Below are positions 25,401-33,779 of a DNA stretch of 58,673 bases, in pieces. Source of the stretch: Bacillota bacterium (GTDB lineage Bacteria > Bacillota > Dehalobacteriia > UBA4068 > UBA4997); contig JAETTP010000008.1 in NCBI GenBank assembly GCA_021769035.1, positions 1-58,673 on the forward strand, in the 5' to 3' direction. Below the pieces are notes generated by a model, which saw only the letters and a list, made by a program, of their open reading frames with translations, was not told the DNA's origin and did not search any database. The translations under genes and the position numbers were made by a program. The first letter of the stretch is position 1, and each line of letters starts with the position of its first letter.

Positions 25401-26225
25401 GCTTTGGCCAGGGAATATCCCGGCGCGGAGTTGGCCCGCCTGCCGGTGAAATGGAGCGCGACGGCTTTTAAGCGGCTGTTGCCCCTGCCGGAGGGCGACG
25501 CGGAAGCGGAGCAGGCCGTAGCGGCGGCCCGGCTGGCTGATGAATATGCGGAAAATCTGGCGCAGCCGGAGGGCGGGCGCAGTCTGGAATGGTATGCGGC
25601 CTACGGCAGTTTGCTGCACTCCCTGCTGCAAAAGGCGGATTTGGCGCAGGTGCGGCGGCTTTTGGCCTCGGCAGAGGCTGCCGGGACGGCGGCGGTGGCG
25701 GCCTACTTGCGGGAGCTGTTGGCCGATTTGGCGGCCGGCTGCGCCGACCGGACGGTGCCGGAAGCGGCGGCGGCCAGCCTGCCCCGGCTGGTGGAATTTT
25801 TCAGCGGGCCGTTGGGGCGGCGGCTGTTGGCGGCGGAAGCGGCGCAGACTGACCGAGTGCTGCGGGAGCAGCGTTTTATCGCCGAGCTGAGCCTGGCCGA
25901 GCTGGCGGAGCTGGACGCTCAGGCGGCGGCCGGCCTTTATGCGCAGCTGGCGGCGGGCCGGCCGGCTCAGGAGGCGCAGCAATTCGCTCAGGAAACGGTT
26001 TTTTTGCAGGGCGTGTTGGATTTGGCTTTTTGGGAGGACGACGGCTGGGTGCTGGTGGATTACAAGTCCGGCAGCAACCGGGGCAAAAGCGCCGAGCAGG
26101 TGCGGGAGCAATACGGTTTGCAGCTGGCAATCTATCGTTGGGCTTTGGCAAAGGCCAGCCGGCAGCCGGTTAAGGAAGGATATATTTATTTTACGGCAAA
26201 TGGGCGCAATGTGCGGCTTTTCTGA
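22434..26225 (+). CDS. addA: ATP-dependent helicase-nuclease subunit AddA
   Basis: 1263 residues. UvrD-type superfamily 1 helicase: Walker A AAGAGSGKT (residues 21-29), LLVLTYTNAAAAEMR, VDEYQDINEVQ for motif II, GDIKQSIYRFR, IHKSKGLEFPVVF and LLYVAMTRAENKLYL; then a C-terminal RecB-type nuclease with LQGVLDLAF and LVDYKSG. It is the 3'-5' helicase and one of two nucleases of AddAB. It begins 9 bases after the addB stop with GGAGTAAGG upstream. The antisense strand carries a 1258-codon open frame, a by-product of the GC-rich codon use. Confidence 0.96.
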   Translation: MAWTNEQLAAMQKNSGNLLVAAGAGSGKTAVLIERIMGIITDLAQPVDVDRLLVLTYTNAAAAEMRSRLTAALRQRLGEAEQEAEAAHLTRQLVLLQRAKIMTIHAFCLDLLREYGYVLELDAKSHIGSEGELNMLRERTLEEVFEAAYNEPESGLRLLLQHYSRGLGDDNIKALVLRLVEFGESMPDIEGWLAGLSAVYTQGQAVAWQDYFAECLRDELAELAQLGRAAVEQAEWAGLTQYLSLLQAEAAELTQMAAVVAAGDLPACLRALAELEFKRLPAIRAKEGLDTAAKERVQLLRKQVKDGCAALLREAAPLLSGALTEELHSLAPLAEALVNLTVAYYQAWQQAKRRRKLLEFTDLEHYALTLLRDEQLGVAASLRQHFFEILVDEYQDINEVQESLLELLSSGDNRFMVGDIKQSIYRFRLAEPSLFLRRFAAYGRGEGGRRIDLNRNFRSQGTILAGVNFIFSRLMSGGNLEITYDEAAMLHCGRPELAQEPVELLIIDKKSVRQNNRADGAFAAEEPAERAEPAEADAYADVESGLGRWLEDMQAAEMEANLLAGKIREQQAQGRALSDMVILLRAVRGWAPIFSQILRAQDIPCVADGFDDFLSLPEVQVVHSLLAVLDNPRQDIPLAAVLHSPLVGLSLAELADLRILCKNLPPEFAHPCLYDGLLQSHDGRLLAFAQRLQDWRRRSLELGAAELLEYLYNATALPELLGSLPGGALRRGSLRELQRLAGEYDAAGGVGLGRFLQFLAAGNKAAGSKRQPAAGGLAAVRLMSIHKSKGLEFPVVFVAGLGTAFNEEDFRRDILLHRSLGLGMRRVDLPGRRKYPTFGFNMITRKARWENLAESLRLLYVAMTRAENKLYLVGTVASWEALSSTLASLAGPEYGVAGPVTAGFLAKHRNFLCWLCAALLQHPQADLLRQLSGLTRGWRAADGEGGAFRLELVQSLPRAAGAEPGAAGAFDFAAWLAAGPEAARGPIERALAREYPGAELARLPVKWSATAFKRLLPLPEGDAEAEQAVAAARLADEYAENLAQPEGGRSLEWYAAYGSLLHSLLQKADLAQVRRLLASAEAAGTAAVAAYLRELLADLAAGCADRTVPEAAAASLPRLVEFFSGPLGRRLLAAEAAQTDRVLREQRFIAELSLAELAELDAQAAAGLYAQLAAGRPAQEAQQFAQETVFLQGVLDLAFWEDDGWVLVDYKSGSNRGKSAEQVREQYGLQLAIYRWALAKASRQPVKEGYIYFTANGRNVRLF

Positions 26226-26284
26226 AAATATCGTCCGAATTTGCCTGAAAAACAGGGAATGCCGTTTGGGTCGGCGATATTTTC
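26224..26284. repeat. long inverted repeat at the addA stop codon, possible terminator or regulatory stem
   Basis: GAAAATATCG (26224-26233), overlapping the addA stop, is perfectly complementary to CGATATTTTC (26275-26284). A smaller hairpin CCTG-AAAAA-CAGG lies inside. The structure sits 35 bases before the flagellar promoter; a T-run follows only after 20 further bases, so a classic terminator is doubtful. Confidence 0.5.
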
Positions 26285-26319
26285 CAGCGTGAAAAATTAG
26301 CGTTTTTTTAGGATAACAC

Positions 26320-26348
26320 TTGAAAAAAAGTCGCATATAGTCTATAAT
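26320..26348 (+). promoter_or_regulatory. sigma-A type promoter of the flagellar operon
   Basis: TTGAAA (26320-26325), 17-base spacer, perfect TATAAT (26343-26348), about 50 bases before the fliF start. This is a housekeeping-type promoter, not a sigma-D one, as expected for early flagellar genes. Confidence 0.8.
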
Positions 26349-26400
26349 AGTAGATGTGGCGGTGGGTGCCGCATTTTGATGATGGCGGAGGCTAACATAA

Positions 26401-28002
26401 GTGGAAGAGAAATTGAAGCAAATTTGGCCGCGGATAAAAGAATTCTTCGGCAAAATGACTAAAAAAACTAAGCGGATAATTGCCATTGTGCTTGGCACCC
26501 TTTTGATTGGGGCCATCGTTTTTGGGGCGATTATGATGTCGCGGCCGTATGCAACGCTTTTCACTGGGTTGACTGGCGAGGATATGTCCTCTATTATTAC
26601 ATATTTAAATGACAATGGCGTAAAAAACTATCGAGTGGAAAACAATGATACCATTTTGGTGCCGGAGGCGCAGGAGCCGGCCTTGAAAGCCAGCTTGTTG
26701 CAGGCGGGTTACCCCACCAGCGATTTGGGCTACAAAATGTATCTGGAAAATGTAAACTCAATGTCCACCTCCACCCAAATGCGCACGCTGCAAATTTATG
26801 ACTTGCAAGACCGTTTGGCGGCCGTTATCCGCAATTTTGACGGTGTTAAGGACGCGGTGGTGGATATTGCCGTGGGCTCCGACAACACTTTTGTGCTGAA
26901 CCGCAGCGCGGTGATTGAGGCTAGTGCTTCCGTCTATGTGGAGATGGACAGCCAGCACAACCTTTCACAAAATCAGGCTTCGTCTATTCGCAAGCTGGTG
27001 AGCAATTCCGTCGCCGGCTTGATTATCGACAATGTTAGCATTCATGATAACCGTGGCAACACCTTTGACGGCGACGGCAGCCTGAGCTACACGGATTCCG
27101 CCCGGCTGAAGCTGGCCCTGGAGGAGCAGGTGAATAACAAAATCCGCACGCAGGTTTTGCAGGTGTTGGGCCCGGTTTACGGCGAGGACAACATCAGCAT
27201 TGGCGTGCAGAGCACTGTGGACGTGAGCCGCATATACCAGGAAGAGGTGAACTATACCCAGCCGGAAAATGCGGTGGAGGGCAACGACGGCATCCGCGGC
27301 ATTATCGGCAGCCGGGTTTACAGCTACAGCGTGGGCCGGGACGAGGACCAAGCGCCGGGCGGCGTGGTGGGCACCGGCACCAACGCGGATATTCCTACCT
27401 ATGTGGAAAATGAATATCAAGTGGACGGCCAGGAGCGCAACCTGAGCGCCAGCGGCGAGGATCAATATAATGTGGACACCCTGACAACCCAGCGGGAAAG
27501 CGCCAGCGGCACGGTGACGGACGTGATGGTGAGCGTTTCCATCAACGCGGCCCAGGGCACGGTGCCGATTGAGGAAACCATTGCCGCTGTGGCCAGGGCT
27601 TCTGGCATTACGGTGGAGCAGCAGAACGAAAAGGTGGCCTTGCTGGTGCGCCAGTGGCCGACGGCTCCGCAACAACCGGATGACGAGGGCCCAGACTACA
27701 CCTGGGTACTTTATGCAGCGATTGCCGGCGCAATTTTGTTCCTGTTGATTTTGCTGGTTATTATTTTGCTGGTGCGCCGGGCCCGCCGCAAAAAACGGGA
27801 GGCCTTGGAGGCCGAGCAGGCGGCGGCTTTGGCGGCAATACAGGCCGCGGCGGCCGGCGTGCCGGAGGTCAGCGCGGATATTATGGATATACACACGGAG
27901 CGTAGTATGGAGCTGCGCAAGGATGTGCGCCGGTTTGCTGAAACCAATCCGGAAATTGCCGCTTTGATGGTGAAAAACTGGCTGAAAGAGGATGAAAAAT
28001 AA
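26401..28002 (+). CDS. fliF: flagellar MS-ring protein FliF
   Basis: 533 residues from GTG with GGAGG 9 bases upstream. A membrane helix near residues 21-44, a periplasmic-side ring-building region (YATLFTGLTGEDMSSIITYLNDNGVKNYRVE start) and a second helix near 438-460, then a cytosolic tail ending RRFAETNPEIAALMVKNWLKED, the part that binds FliG. FliF rings nucleate basal-body assembly. It is the first gene here; flgB, flgC and fliE, which usually precede it, are not in this window. Stop overlaps the fliG start (TAATG). Confidence 0.96.
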   Translation: MEEKLKQIWPRIKEFFGKMTKKTKRIIAIVLGTLLIGAIVFGAIMMSRPYATLFTGLTGEDMSSIITYLNDNGVKNYRVENNDTILVPEAQEPALKASLLQAGYPTSDLGYKMYLENVNSMSTSTQMRTLQIYDLQDRLAAVIRNFDGVKDAVVDIAVGSDNTFVLNRSAVIEASASVYVEMDSQHNLSQNQASSIRKLVSNSVAGLIIDNVSIHDNRGNTFDGDGSLSYTDSARLKLALEEQVNNKIRTQVLQVLGPVYGEDNISIGVQSTVDVSRIYQEEVNYTQPENAVEGNDGIRGIIGSRVYSYSVGRDEDQAPGGVVGTGTNADIPTYVENEYQVDGQERNLSASGEDQYNVDTLTTQRESASGTVTDVMVSVSINAAQGTVPIEETIAAVARASGITVEQQNEKVALLVRQWPTAPQQPDDEGPDYTWVLYAAIAGAILFLLILLVIILLVRRARRKKREALEAEQAAALAAIQAAAAGVPEVSADIMDIHTERSMELRKDVRRFAETNPEIAALMVKNWLKEDEK

Positions 28003-29027
28003 TGGCAAATGGCGTTATTACCAAAATGGAAGAGATGACAGGCCCCCAAAAGGCGGCGGCGGTAATCATCGCCTTGGGCGTGGATAAGGCCTCGCTTTTG
28101 TATCAGCATATGGAGGCGGAGGAGATTGAACAGGTGACCTTGGAGGTTGCTAAGCTGGGCTTTTTGGACGCCAGCCTGACTGAAGAGGTGCTGAACGAAT
28201 ACTATCAGATGTGTATGACCAACAAGGCGGTGACGGAGGGCGGCCTGGAATACGCCCGCACCGTTTTGCAAAAGGCCTTTGGTGAGCAAGCGGCGGCTAC
28301 CTTACTGGATAAGGTGACAAAATCGCTGAAGAACCGCGAGTTCTCCTTTATGAACAAGGCCAATGATAAATCGTTGTTTTCCGCTTTGCAGCATGAACGC
28401 CCGCAGACCATTGCTTTGGTGCTTTCCTATGTGGACCCGGACAAGGCGGCGGCGGTGATTTCTCAGCTGGAGGGCCGGCGGCAAATTCAGGTGGTGGAGA
28501 GCATTGCCCAGATGGAAAGCGCCAGCCCTGCAGCCATTAAAATTATTGAGGCGGAAATGACCCGCCGCTTTGCCAATATCTTCGACAGCAGCAACGTGCA
28601 GGTTGGCGGTATTGACTTTGTGGCGGATATTATGAACAATTTGGACCGCACCAACGAGAAGAGCATTTTCGATGGTTTGGAGGCCTCCAACGACGAGTTG
28701 GCCGAGGAAATCCGCAAGCGGATGTTCGTTTTCGAGGATATTATCACGATGGACGACCGCTCCGTGCAGCGTTTTGTGCGCGATTGCGACCCGCGCGATT
28801 TGGTGCTTTCTCTGAAAGCCGCCAATTCCGAGGTGGCCGAAAAGCTGTTCAAAAATATGTCCGGCCGTATGGCGGAAAGTATCAAGGACGATTTGGAGAT
28901 TACCACCAATGTACGTATGAAAGACGTGGAGGACGCGCAGCAGCGTATTGTGAATATTATCCGCAGTTTGGAGGAAAAAGGCGAAGTTATTATTATGAAA
29001 GGCGGAAAGGACGATATAATTGCCTAA
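28002..29027 (+). CDS. fliG: flagellar motor switch protein FliG
   Basis: 341 residues. N-terminal domain (binds FliF), middle armadillo domain with EHRQ-like motif HERPQTIALVLSYVDP, and C-terminal domain with the charged rotor helix and DDRSVQRFVRDCDPRDLVLSLK. Rotor part that meets the MotA/B stator encoded downstream. The start is translationally coupled to fliF by a one-base overlap. The C terminus overlaps the fliH start by 8 bases. Confidence 0.97.
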   Translation: MANGVITKMEEMTGPQKAAAVIIALGVDKASLLYQHMEAEEIEQVTLEVAKLGFLDASLTEEVLNEYYQMCMTNKAVTEGGLEYARTVLQKAFGEQAAATLLDKVTKSLKNREFSFMNKANDKSLFSALQHERPQTIALVLSYVDPDKAAAVISQLEGRRQIQVVESIAQMESASPAAIKIIEAEMTRRFANIFDSSNVQVGGIDFVADIMNNLDRTNEKSIFDGLEASNDELAEEIRKRMFVFEDIITMDDRSVQRFVRDCDPRDLVLSLKAANSEVAEKLFKNMSGRMAESIKDDLEITTNVRMKDVEDAQQRIVNIIRSLEEKGEVIIMKGGKDDIIA

Positions 29028-29931
29028 TATATTTAAGCGTTTTATGAAGCCCGCCGCTGTGGAATATGTTTTTACGGACGCCAAGGATCTGACGGACGGC
29101 GACGAGACCTTGGCGGGCGAGGCGCCGGCTGATGCGACCGCGGACTTTGACGAGGGCTTTGAGGAAGATTTTGGCGCTGATTTTGACGGTGATTTTGAAC
29201 ACGTGGAAAGCGCAGGAGCGGCAGAGCAGGAGCCGACGGCGGAGGCCGCGGAGCCTGCCGCAGACTCTTTGGAGGAACGCCCGGCCACCCCGGTGGATTT
29301 TGCCAGGGTGCAGGCGGAGGCCATTTTGGCTGCCGCCCGGCTGGAAGCGGAGCAAATTAAGGAGCAGGCGGTGAAAGACGCCGAGGCCGAGGTGCACGAG
29401 CTTTATCGTGCGGCGCGGGCCGACGGCTACAACGGCGGCTTCACGGAGGGCATGGCGGCGGCGATGAGCGAGGCCCAGGCCGAAATTGCCTGCCAGGCGG
29501 AGGCCCAGGGGGCTGAGGTTAAACGCTTTTTGGAGGACGCCACCCACCGGCGGGATTTAATCTTGCAGGACACCAAGGAGGATTTGCGGGATTTGGCCCT
29601 GGCCGTGGCGGAAAAGGTAATCCGGATTAGCTTGAAATCCAGCGGCGATATTTTGCTGCGTATGATTGAAAACGCCACGGAAAAACACCGCCGTTGCGAG
29701 TGGGTGCAAATTTACATCGCCGATTGTGATACGAAAAATATCGCTCTTTCCACGCCAGAGCTGACGGCGGCTTTGGGGCACCTTTCTAATCGGATTCGGA
29801 TCATTCCGATGGCGGACGACGAATCTGGCACCTGTATTATTGAAATGCCGGACGAGATTATTGACGCCAGTGTTTCTACCCAAATGGACAACATTCGAGA
29901 AGTTATTCAAAATGCTTCAGGTGAAAATTAA
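29020..29931 (+). CDS. fliH: flagellar export apparatus regulator FliH
   Basis: 303 residues from TTG at 29020, 8 bases inside fliG; AAAGG lies 7 bases upstream. Residues 25-85 are a very acidic linker with repeated Asp-Phe pairs (FDEGFEEDFGADFDGDFE). Then comes the long coiled-coil FliH core (RVQAEAILAAARLEAEQIKEQAVKDAEAE with GNGGF-like YNGGFTEGM) and a C-terminal domain (LALAVAEKVIRISLKSSGDIL). FliH holds FliI as a peripheral stalk of the export ATPase. The acidic segment is not standard. Confidence 0.9.
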   Translation: MPNIFKRFMKPAAVEYVFTDAKDLTDGDETLAGEAPADATADFDEGFEEDFGADFDGDFEHVESAGAAEQEPTAEAAEPAADSLEERPATPVDFARVQAEAILAAARLEAEQIKEQAVKDAEAEVHELYRAARADGYNGGFTEGMAAAMSEAQAEIACQAEAQGAEVKRFLEDATHRRDLILQDTKEDLRDLALAVAEKVIRISLKSSGDILLRMIENATEKHRRCEWVQIYIADCDTKNIALSTPELTAALGHLSNRIRIIPMADDESGTCIIEMPDEIIDASVSTQMDNIREVIQNASGEN

Positions 29932-31239
29932 ATGTTCAAACATATTATCAAGCAAATCCAACAGGCTGAAACAATCGGCCACACCGGGAAAATTGAAAAT
30001 ATTGTGGGCATGTCCATTGAGGCCAGCGGTCTGAAAGCGGCGGTGGGCGACATCTGCCGCATTTACAGCGACGACACCGGCGGCCAGATTAACGCCGAGG
30101 TGGTGGGCTTCCGGGACGACCGGGTGCTGCTGATGCCGTATTCCGAGATGAGCGGCATTTCTGCCGGCAATTTTGTGCGCACCTCCGGCCAACAGCTGCG
30201 CCTGCGGGTGGGGCCTTTCCTGAAAGGGCGCATTATCAACGCGTTGGGCCAGCCGATTGACGACCTGGGCCCTTTTGAGGGCGGCGTTTCCTATTGCATT
30301 GCCGGCAGCCACATCAACCCGCTGACCCGCCCGCCGATTCGGGAAAAAATGGAGTTCGGCGTGAAAGCGATTGACGGCCTGCTGACTATCGGCAAGGGGC
30401 AGCGTATGGGTATTTTCGCCGGCTCTGGCGTGGGCAAAAGCACTCTGATGGGTATGATTGCCAAAAATGTTAAGGCGGACATCAACGTGATTGCCCTGGT
30501 GGGCGAGCGCGGCCGCGAGGTTTTGGAGTTTGTGCAAAAGGATTTGGGCGAGGAGGGCATGCGCCGCTCTATTTTGGTGGTGGCGACTTCCGACCAGCCG
30601 GCTATGCTGCGTATGCGCTGCCCCTCGGTGGCCACGGGCATTGCGGAATATTTCCGCGACCAGGGCTACGACGTGCTGCTGATGATGGATTCCCTGACCC
30701 GTTTTGCGATGGCGCAGCGGGAAATTGGTCTGGCGATTGGTGAGCCGCCGGTGGCCAGAGGCTATACCCCCTCTATTTACGCAGAGCTGCCCAAGCTGCT
30801 GGAGCGCAGCGGCAACTTCCAAAAAGGCTCCATCACCGGGATTTACACCGTGCTGGTGGAGGGCGACGACACCAACGAGCCGATTGCCGACACTGTGCGC
30901 GGCATTTTGGACGGGCATATCGTCCTATCGCGCAGTTTGGCCGCGGCCAACCATTATCCGGCCATTGACATCAGCGCCAGCATTTCCCGTTTGATGATTG
31001 AGCTGGTGCCGGAGGAGCACCAAAAGCTGGCCAGCCGCCTGCGGGATATTCTCAGCGTTTACGAGAAAAATTCCGATTTGGTTTCCATTGGCGCTTACAA
31101 AGCGGGCAGCAACCCGCGGCTGGATTTTGCTTTGACTAAAATTGACGAAATCAATCAGTATTTAATGCAGGGCGTGAATGAGGCGTTCTCATACGAACAA
31201 TGCCTGGCGGAAATGCGTCGGATTTTGGCGAACGCTTAG
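29932..31239 (+). CDS. fliI: flagellum-specific ATPase FliI
   Basis: 435 residues. F1-ATPase-like: Walker A GSGVGKST near residues 163-170, GERGREV, Walker B LLMMDSLTRFAMAQRE and GEPPVARGYTPSIYAELPKLLERSG. Energises type III export of flagellar subunits with FliH and FliJ. Its ATG directly follows the fliH stop. Confidence 0.97.
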   Translation: MFKHIIKQIQQAETIGHTGKIENIVGMSIEASGLKAAVGDICRIYSDDTGGQINAEVVGFRDDRVLLMPYSEMSGISAGNFVRTSGQQLRLRVGPFLKGRIINALGQPIDDLGPFEGGVSYCIAGSHINPLTRPPIREKMEFGVKAIDGLLTIGKGQRMGIFAGSGVGKSTLMGMIAKNVKADINVIALVGERGREVLEFVQKDLGEEGMRRSILVVATSDQPAMLRMRCPSVATGIAEYFRDQGYDVLLMMDSLTRFAMAQREIGLAIGEPPVARGYTPSIYAELPKLLERSGNFQKGSITGIYTVLVEGDDTNEPIADTVRGILDGHIVLSRSLAAANHYPAIDISASISRLMIELVPEEHQKLASRLRDILSVYEKNSDLVSIGAYKAGSNPRLDFALTKIDEINQYLMQGVNEAFSYEQCLAEMRRILANA

Positions 31240-31280
31240 CGCTAATCTTTTAATCCTACAAGCAGGAGAGCGTACATATA

Positions 31281-31733
31281 ATGAAGAAGTTTCAATTTCA
31301 GTTGGATACGGTGATGGATTATAAGCAGCAGGTTTTGGAAAATCGTTTGGTGGAGCATGGCGCCGCCGCTGCTGCTGCTAATGCTCAGCAGGAAGTTTTG
31401 GATGCGGTGCAGAACCGCAGAACTGAATATGAAGAGGAATATCGCCGTAAAAAGGCGGAGGGCCTGAACATTTTGGAGCTTTTGCAGTTTGAGGATTGTT
31501 TGCAGGCCCTGGAGCGCGAGGAACGCCGCGAGGCCGACAAATTGCGCCAACTGCGGCGGGTAGAGGAGGAAAAACGCAGCAAGGTTATTGAGAGCAGGCA
31601 GGAAACGGCCACCCTGGAAAAGCTGCGGGATATTAAGCACAAGGAATATTTGAAGGCGGTGCAAAAGGACGAGGAACGTTTTATCGACGACCTGACGGCG
31701 GCCCGCCGCTACGCTAACGCGAGCAATGTTTGA
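31281..31733 (+). CDS. fliJ: flagellar export protein FliJ
   Basis: 150 residues, nearly all alpha-helical coiled coil rich in Glu, Arg and Lys, starting KKFQFQLDTVMDYKQQVLENRLVE, the usual FliJ opening. It is the central stalk protein of the FliI hexamer and escorts chaperones. Size and place after fliI are canonical. GCAGGAGAG precedes the ATG. Confidence 0.88.
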   Translation: MKKFQFQLDTVMDYKQQVLENRLVEHGAAAAAANAQQEVLDAVQNRRTEYEEEYRRKKAEGLNILELLQFEDCLQALEREERREADKLRQLRRVEEEKRSKVIESRQETATLEKLRDIKHKEYLKAVQKDEERFIDDLTAARRYANASNV

Positions 31734-31799
31734 ACCGCGGCTTTGGCCGGGGCGAGGGCATTTCTCATATATGATTACCATTGAAAGGAGGTGAAAGAG

Positions 31800-33032
31800 A
31801 TGAAAACGAACGGAGTGAACGGAGCGGGCGGCATTGCTCAGCTGATGAATGCGATGTTGGGAGCCAAAGGCCCTGAAGCAGGCAAACCGGCCGGGCCGGA
31901 TTTTGAGAGCCTGTTGCAGCAGGCGGGCGGCAACCAGCAGCCAGAAGCGGACGCAACCACTAGCCACTCTGGTAACGGCCAAACTTCCGGGCAAAGCAAA
32001 CCGGAGGCAGCTGACGGCTCTAAGCCTACAGGCGGACAGCAGGCCAATCAGGGCGAGCAGGACGCAAATGCGGACGCGGAGCGGCAGGCTTTGGCCGCAG
32101 CTTTGGTGACAGCGCAGCCCCAGGTTATGCCGCCGCAGGTGCAGCCGGTGGAAGTGGTTGTGGATGAAAACGGCGCTAATGTGGAGGCCGTGCCAACACT
32201 GGAAACGGAAGAAGCGCCTCCGATGGTGCAGACAGTTCAGGCACAGACCGGCAATGTTGCAGCTCAGACGGCACAGCCGCAGGCAGAGGCCGCAGGCGCA
32301 CAACAGCAAACGCAGGCCCCGGTGCAGGCGGAGCAAAACCAGACTGGTGAGACGGAAGTGGTGCAAAATCAAAACGGGCAGCTTCAGCTGCAAACCGTGG
32401 CGACGGCGGCCCAACCCCAGGCTCAGCAAAACGGCCAGAGCGCAGGCGAGCAGACCGCACAGCAGCCGCAGGTGCAGCAGGGTGAGGAAATGGTGGCGGA
32501 AGAAGCCGCCGGACAAAACCAACCTGTTTTTGCCGAGGCGGACGCAGTGCCGGTTAAGGTGCGGGAGGCGGAGGTTCCGCTGGCCCCTCAAGACGCGGAC
32601 GCGGCCGACAAACTGGCAGCCAAGCTGAACCAGGCCTTAAACCAGGGCGAAAGCCGAGTGACGGTGAACCTTACCCCGGCCAATTTGGGCACCCTGACGG
32701 TAGAGATGACCAGAATGGCGGACGGCACCCTGAACGTGGTTTTGAGCGTGGTGACGGAAAAAGCGGCCAACCTTTTGCAGCAGCACAGCAGCAGCTTGCA
32801 GAACCTTTTGCAGACAGGCGGCCAGGGCCAGGTGCGGGTTGAGGTGGAAAACCGAACCCCGGAGGAAAACGCTCAGCAGTTTTTGAACCCTGACCAGGAG
32901 CAAGGCAAAGAGCAACAGCAGCAGGAACAGCAGCGCAGACAAAACGCGGAAAACCCGGCGGCTGTGCAGGCTGATTTTATGCAGCAGCTGCGGCTTGGTT
33001 TGGTGGATCTGACGGCGGCGCAGGATAGATGA
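31800..33032 (+). CDS. fliK: flagellar hook-length control protein FliK
   Basis: 410 residues. ATG at 31800 has AAGGAGGTGA 7-8 bases upstream. Residues about 30-255 are a long, low-complexity Gln/Ala/Glu-rich ruler region; the C-terminal domain (about 265-355) is the conserved Flg_hook substrate-switching part, ALNQGESRVTVNLTPANLGTLTVEM ... LLQTGGQGQVRVEVE, followed by another Gln-rich tail. FliK measures hook length and makes FlhB switch export substrates. It sits directly before flgD, as usual. Confidence 0.9.
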   Translation: MKTNGVNGAGGIAQLMNAMLGAKGPEAGKPAGPDFESLLQQAGGNQQPEADATTSHSGNGQTSGQSKPEAADGSKPTGGQQANQGEQDANADAERQALAAALVTAQPQVMPPQVQPVEVVVDENGANVEAVPTLETEEAPPMVQTVQAQTGNVAAQTAQPQAEAAGAQQQTQAPVQAEQNQTGETEVVQNQNGQLQLQTVATAAQPQAQQNGQSAGEQTAQQPQVQQGEEMVAEEAAGQNQPVFAEADAVPVKVREAEVPLAPQDADAADKLAAKLNQALNQGESRVTVNLTPANLGTLTVEMTRMADGTLNVVLSVVTEKAANLLQQHSSSLQNLLQTGGQGQVRVEVENRTPEENAQQFLNPDQEQGKEQQQQEQQRRQNAENPAAVQADFMQQLRLGLVDLTAAQDR

Positions 33033-33065
33033 TAGTGTGTGAGCAAGAGAGGAAGTGAAATAAAT

Positions 33066-33761
33066 ATGGCGTATATGACTGACGCGGCTGGTGTTTTGGG
33101 CGCTTTGCAAACTGAATTGGCGACCAAAAACAGTACCAGCAAAAAAGCGGGCCAGGATTTAACCACCGATGATTTTTTGGTTTTGATGTGCGCAATGTTC
33201 CAAAATCAGGACATTGACAACACCGCTTCCACGGCGGATATGATGAACCAGTTTGTGCAAATCTCGGTTATTCAGGCGGTGACGGATATTAGCAATTTGA
33301 TCCACGACACCAGCACCCTTACTTACGCTTCGTCACTGGTGGGCAAAACCGTAACCATTGGCATGTACGAGGGCAAGGAGCTGAAAGAAATTGAGGGCGT
33401 GGTGACCGGCACCGGCACGCTGAACGGCGAGCAGGTTATCTTCATTGGCGACGATATTTACATGCTGACAGATATTATGGCAATCGGCAAGCTGCCTGAG
33501 GTTAAGGAGCCGGAAAAACCGGAGGACGGCGACAAAACCGAGGGTGTTGATAAGCCTGGCGAGGGCGATAAGACGGAAAACACGGATAAAACCGAAAACA
33601 CCGAAAATACTGATAAAACGGAAAATACGGAAAATACGGATAAGCCTGTGGAAGAGGCAGGCAAAACAGATGGAACTGACGCTGGCACGAATAACGAAAA
33701 CCTGGGCAATCCCAACAACACTGTTGAGGACGACAAGGTGACTAAACCGTTGCTGGCATAA
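33066..33761 (+). CDS. flgD: flagellar hook capping protein FlgD with acidic Thr-rich repeat tail
   Basis: 231 residues from ATG 33066 (GAGAGGAAG about 10 bases upstream; a GTG at 33039 is possible). N-terminal FlgD domain (TTDDFLVLMCAMFQNQDIDN ... MMNQFVQISVIQAVTDISN), then a small tudor-like beta domain (SLVGKTVTIGMYEGKELKEIEGVVTG). The Ig-like domain of longer FlgDs is lacking, as in many clostridia. From about residue 145 a disordered acidic tail repeats TEN/TDK units (DKTENTDKTENTEN). FlgD caps the growing hook; the tail's role is unknown and may affect export or surface exposure. Confidence 0.88.
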   Translation: MAYMTDAAGVLGALQTELATKNSTSKKAGQDLTTDDFLVLMCAMFQNQDIDNTASTADMMNQFVQISVIQAVTDISNLIHDTSTLTYASSLVGKTVTIGMYEGKELKEIEGVVTGTGTLNGEQVIFIGDDIYMLTDIMAIGKLPEVKEPEKPEDGDKTEGVDKPGEGDKTENTDKTENTENTDKTENTENTDKPVEEAGKTDGTDAGTNNENLGNPNNTVEDDKVTKPLLA

Positions 33762-33779
33762 GGAGTTAAGGAGGTGCAG

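Noticed and set aside
22839-26615. 1258-codon open frame on the minus strand opposite addA
   Set aside because: It lacks any recognisable domain, is rich in Gln, Arg and His as expected for the complement of GC-rich Ala/Leu/Glu codons, and addA on the plus strand shows all helicase and nuclease motifs.
33540-33660. short tandem DNA repeats in flgD considered as a CRISPR-like array
   Set aside because: Units are only 6-15 bases, in frame, and translate to a continuous acidic repeat; there are no spacers or cas genes.
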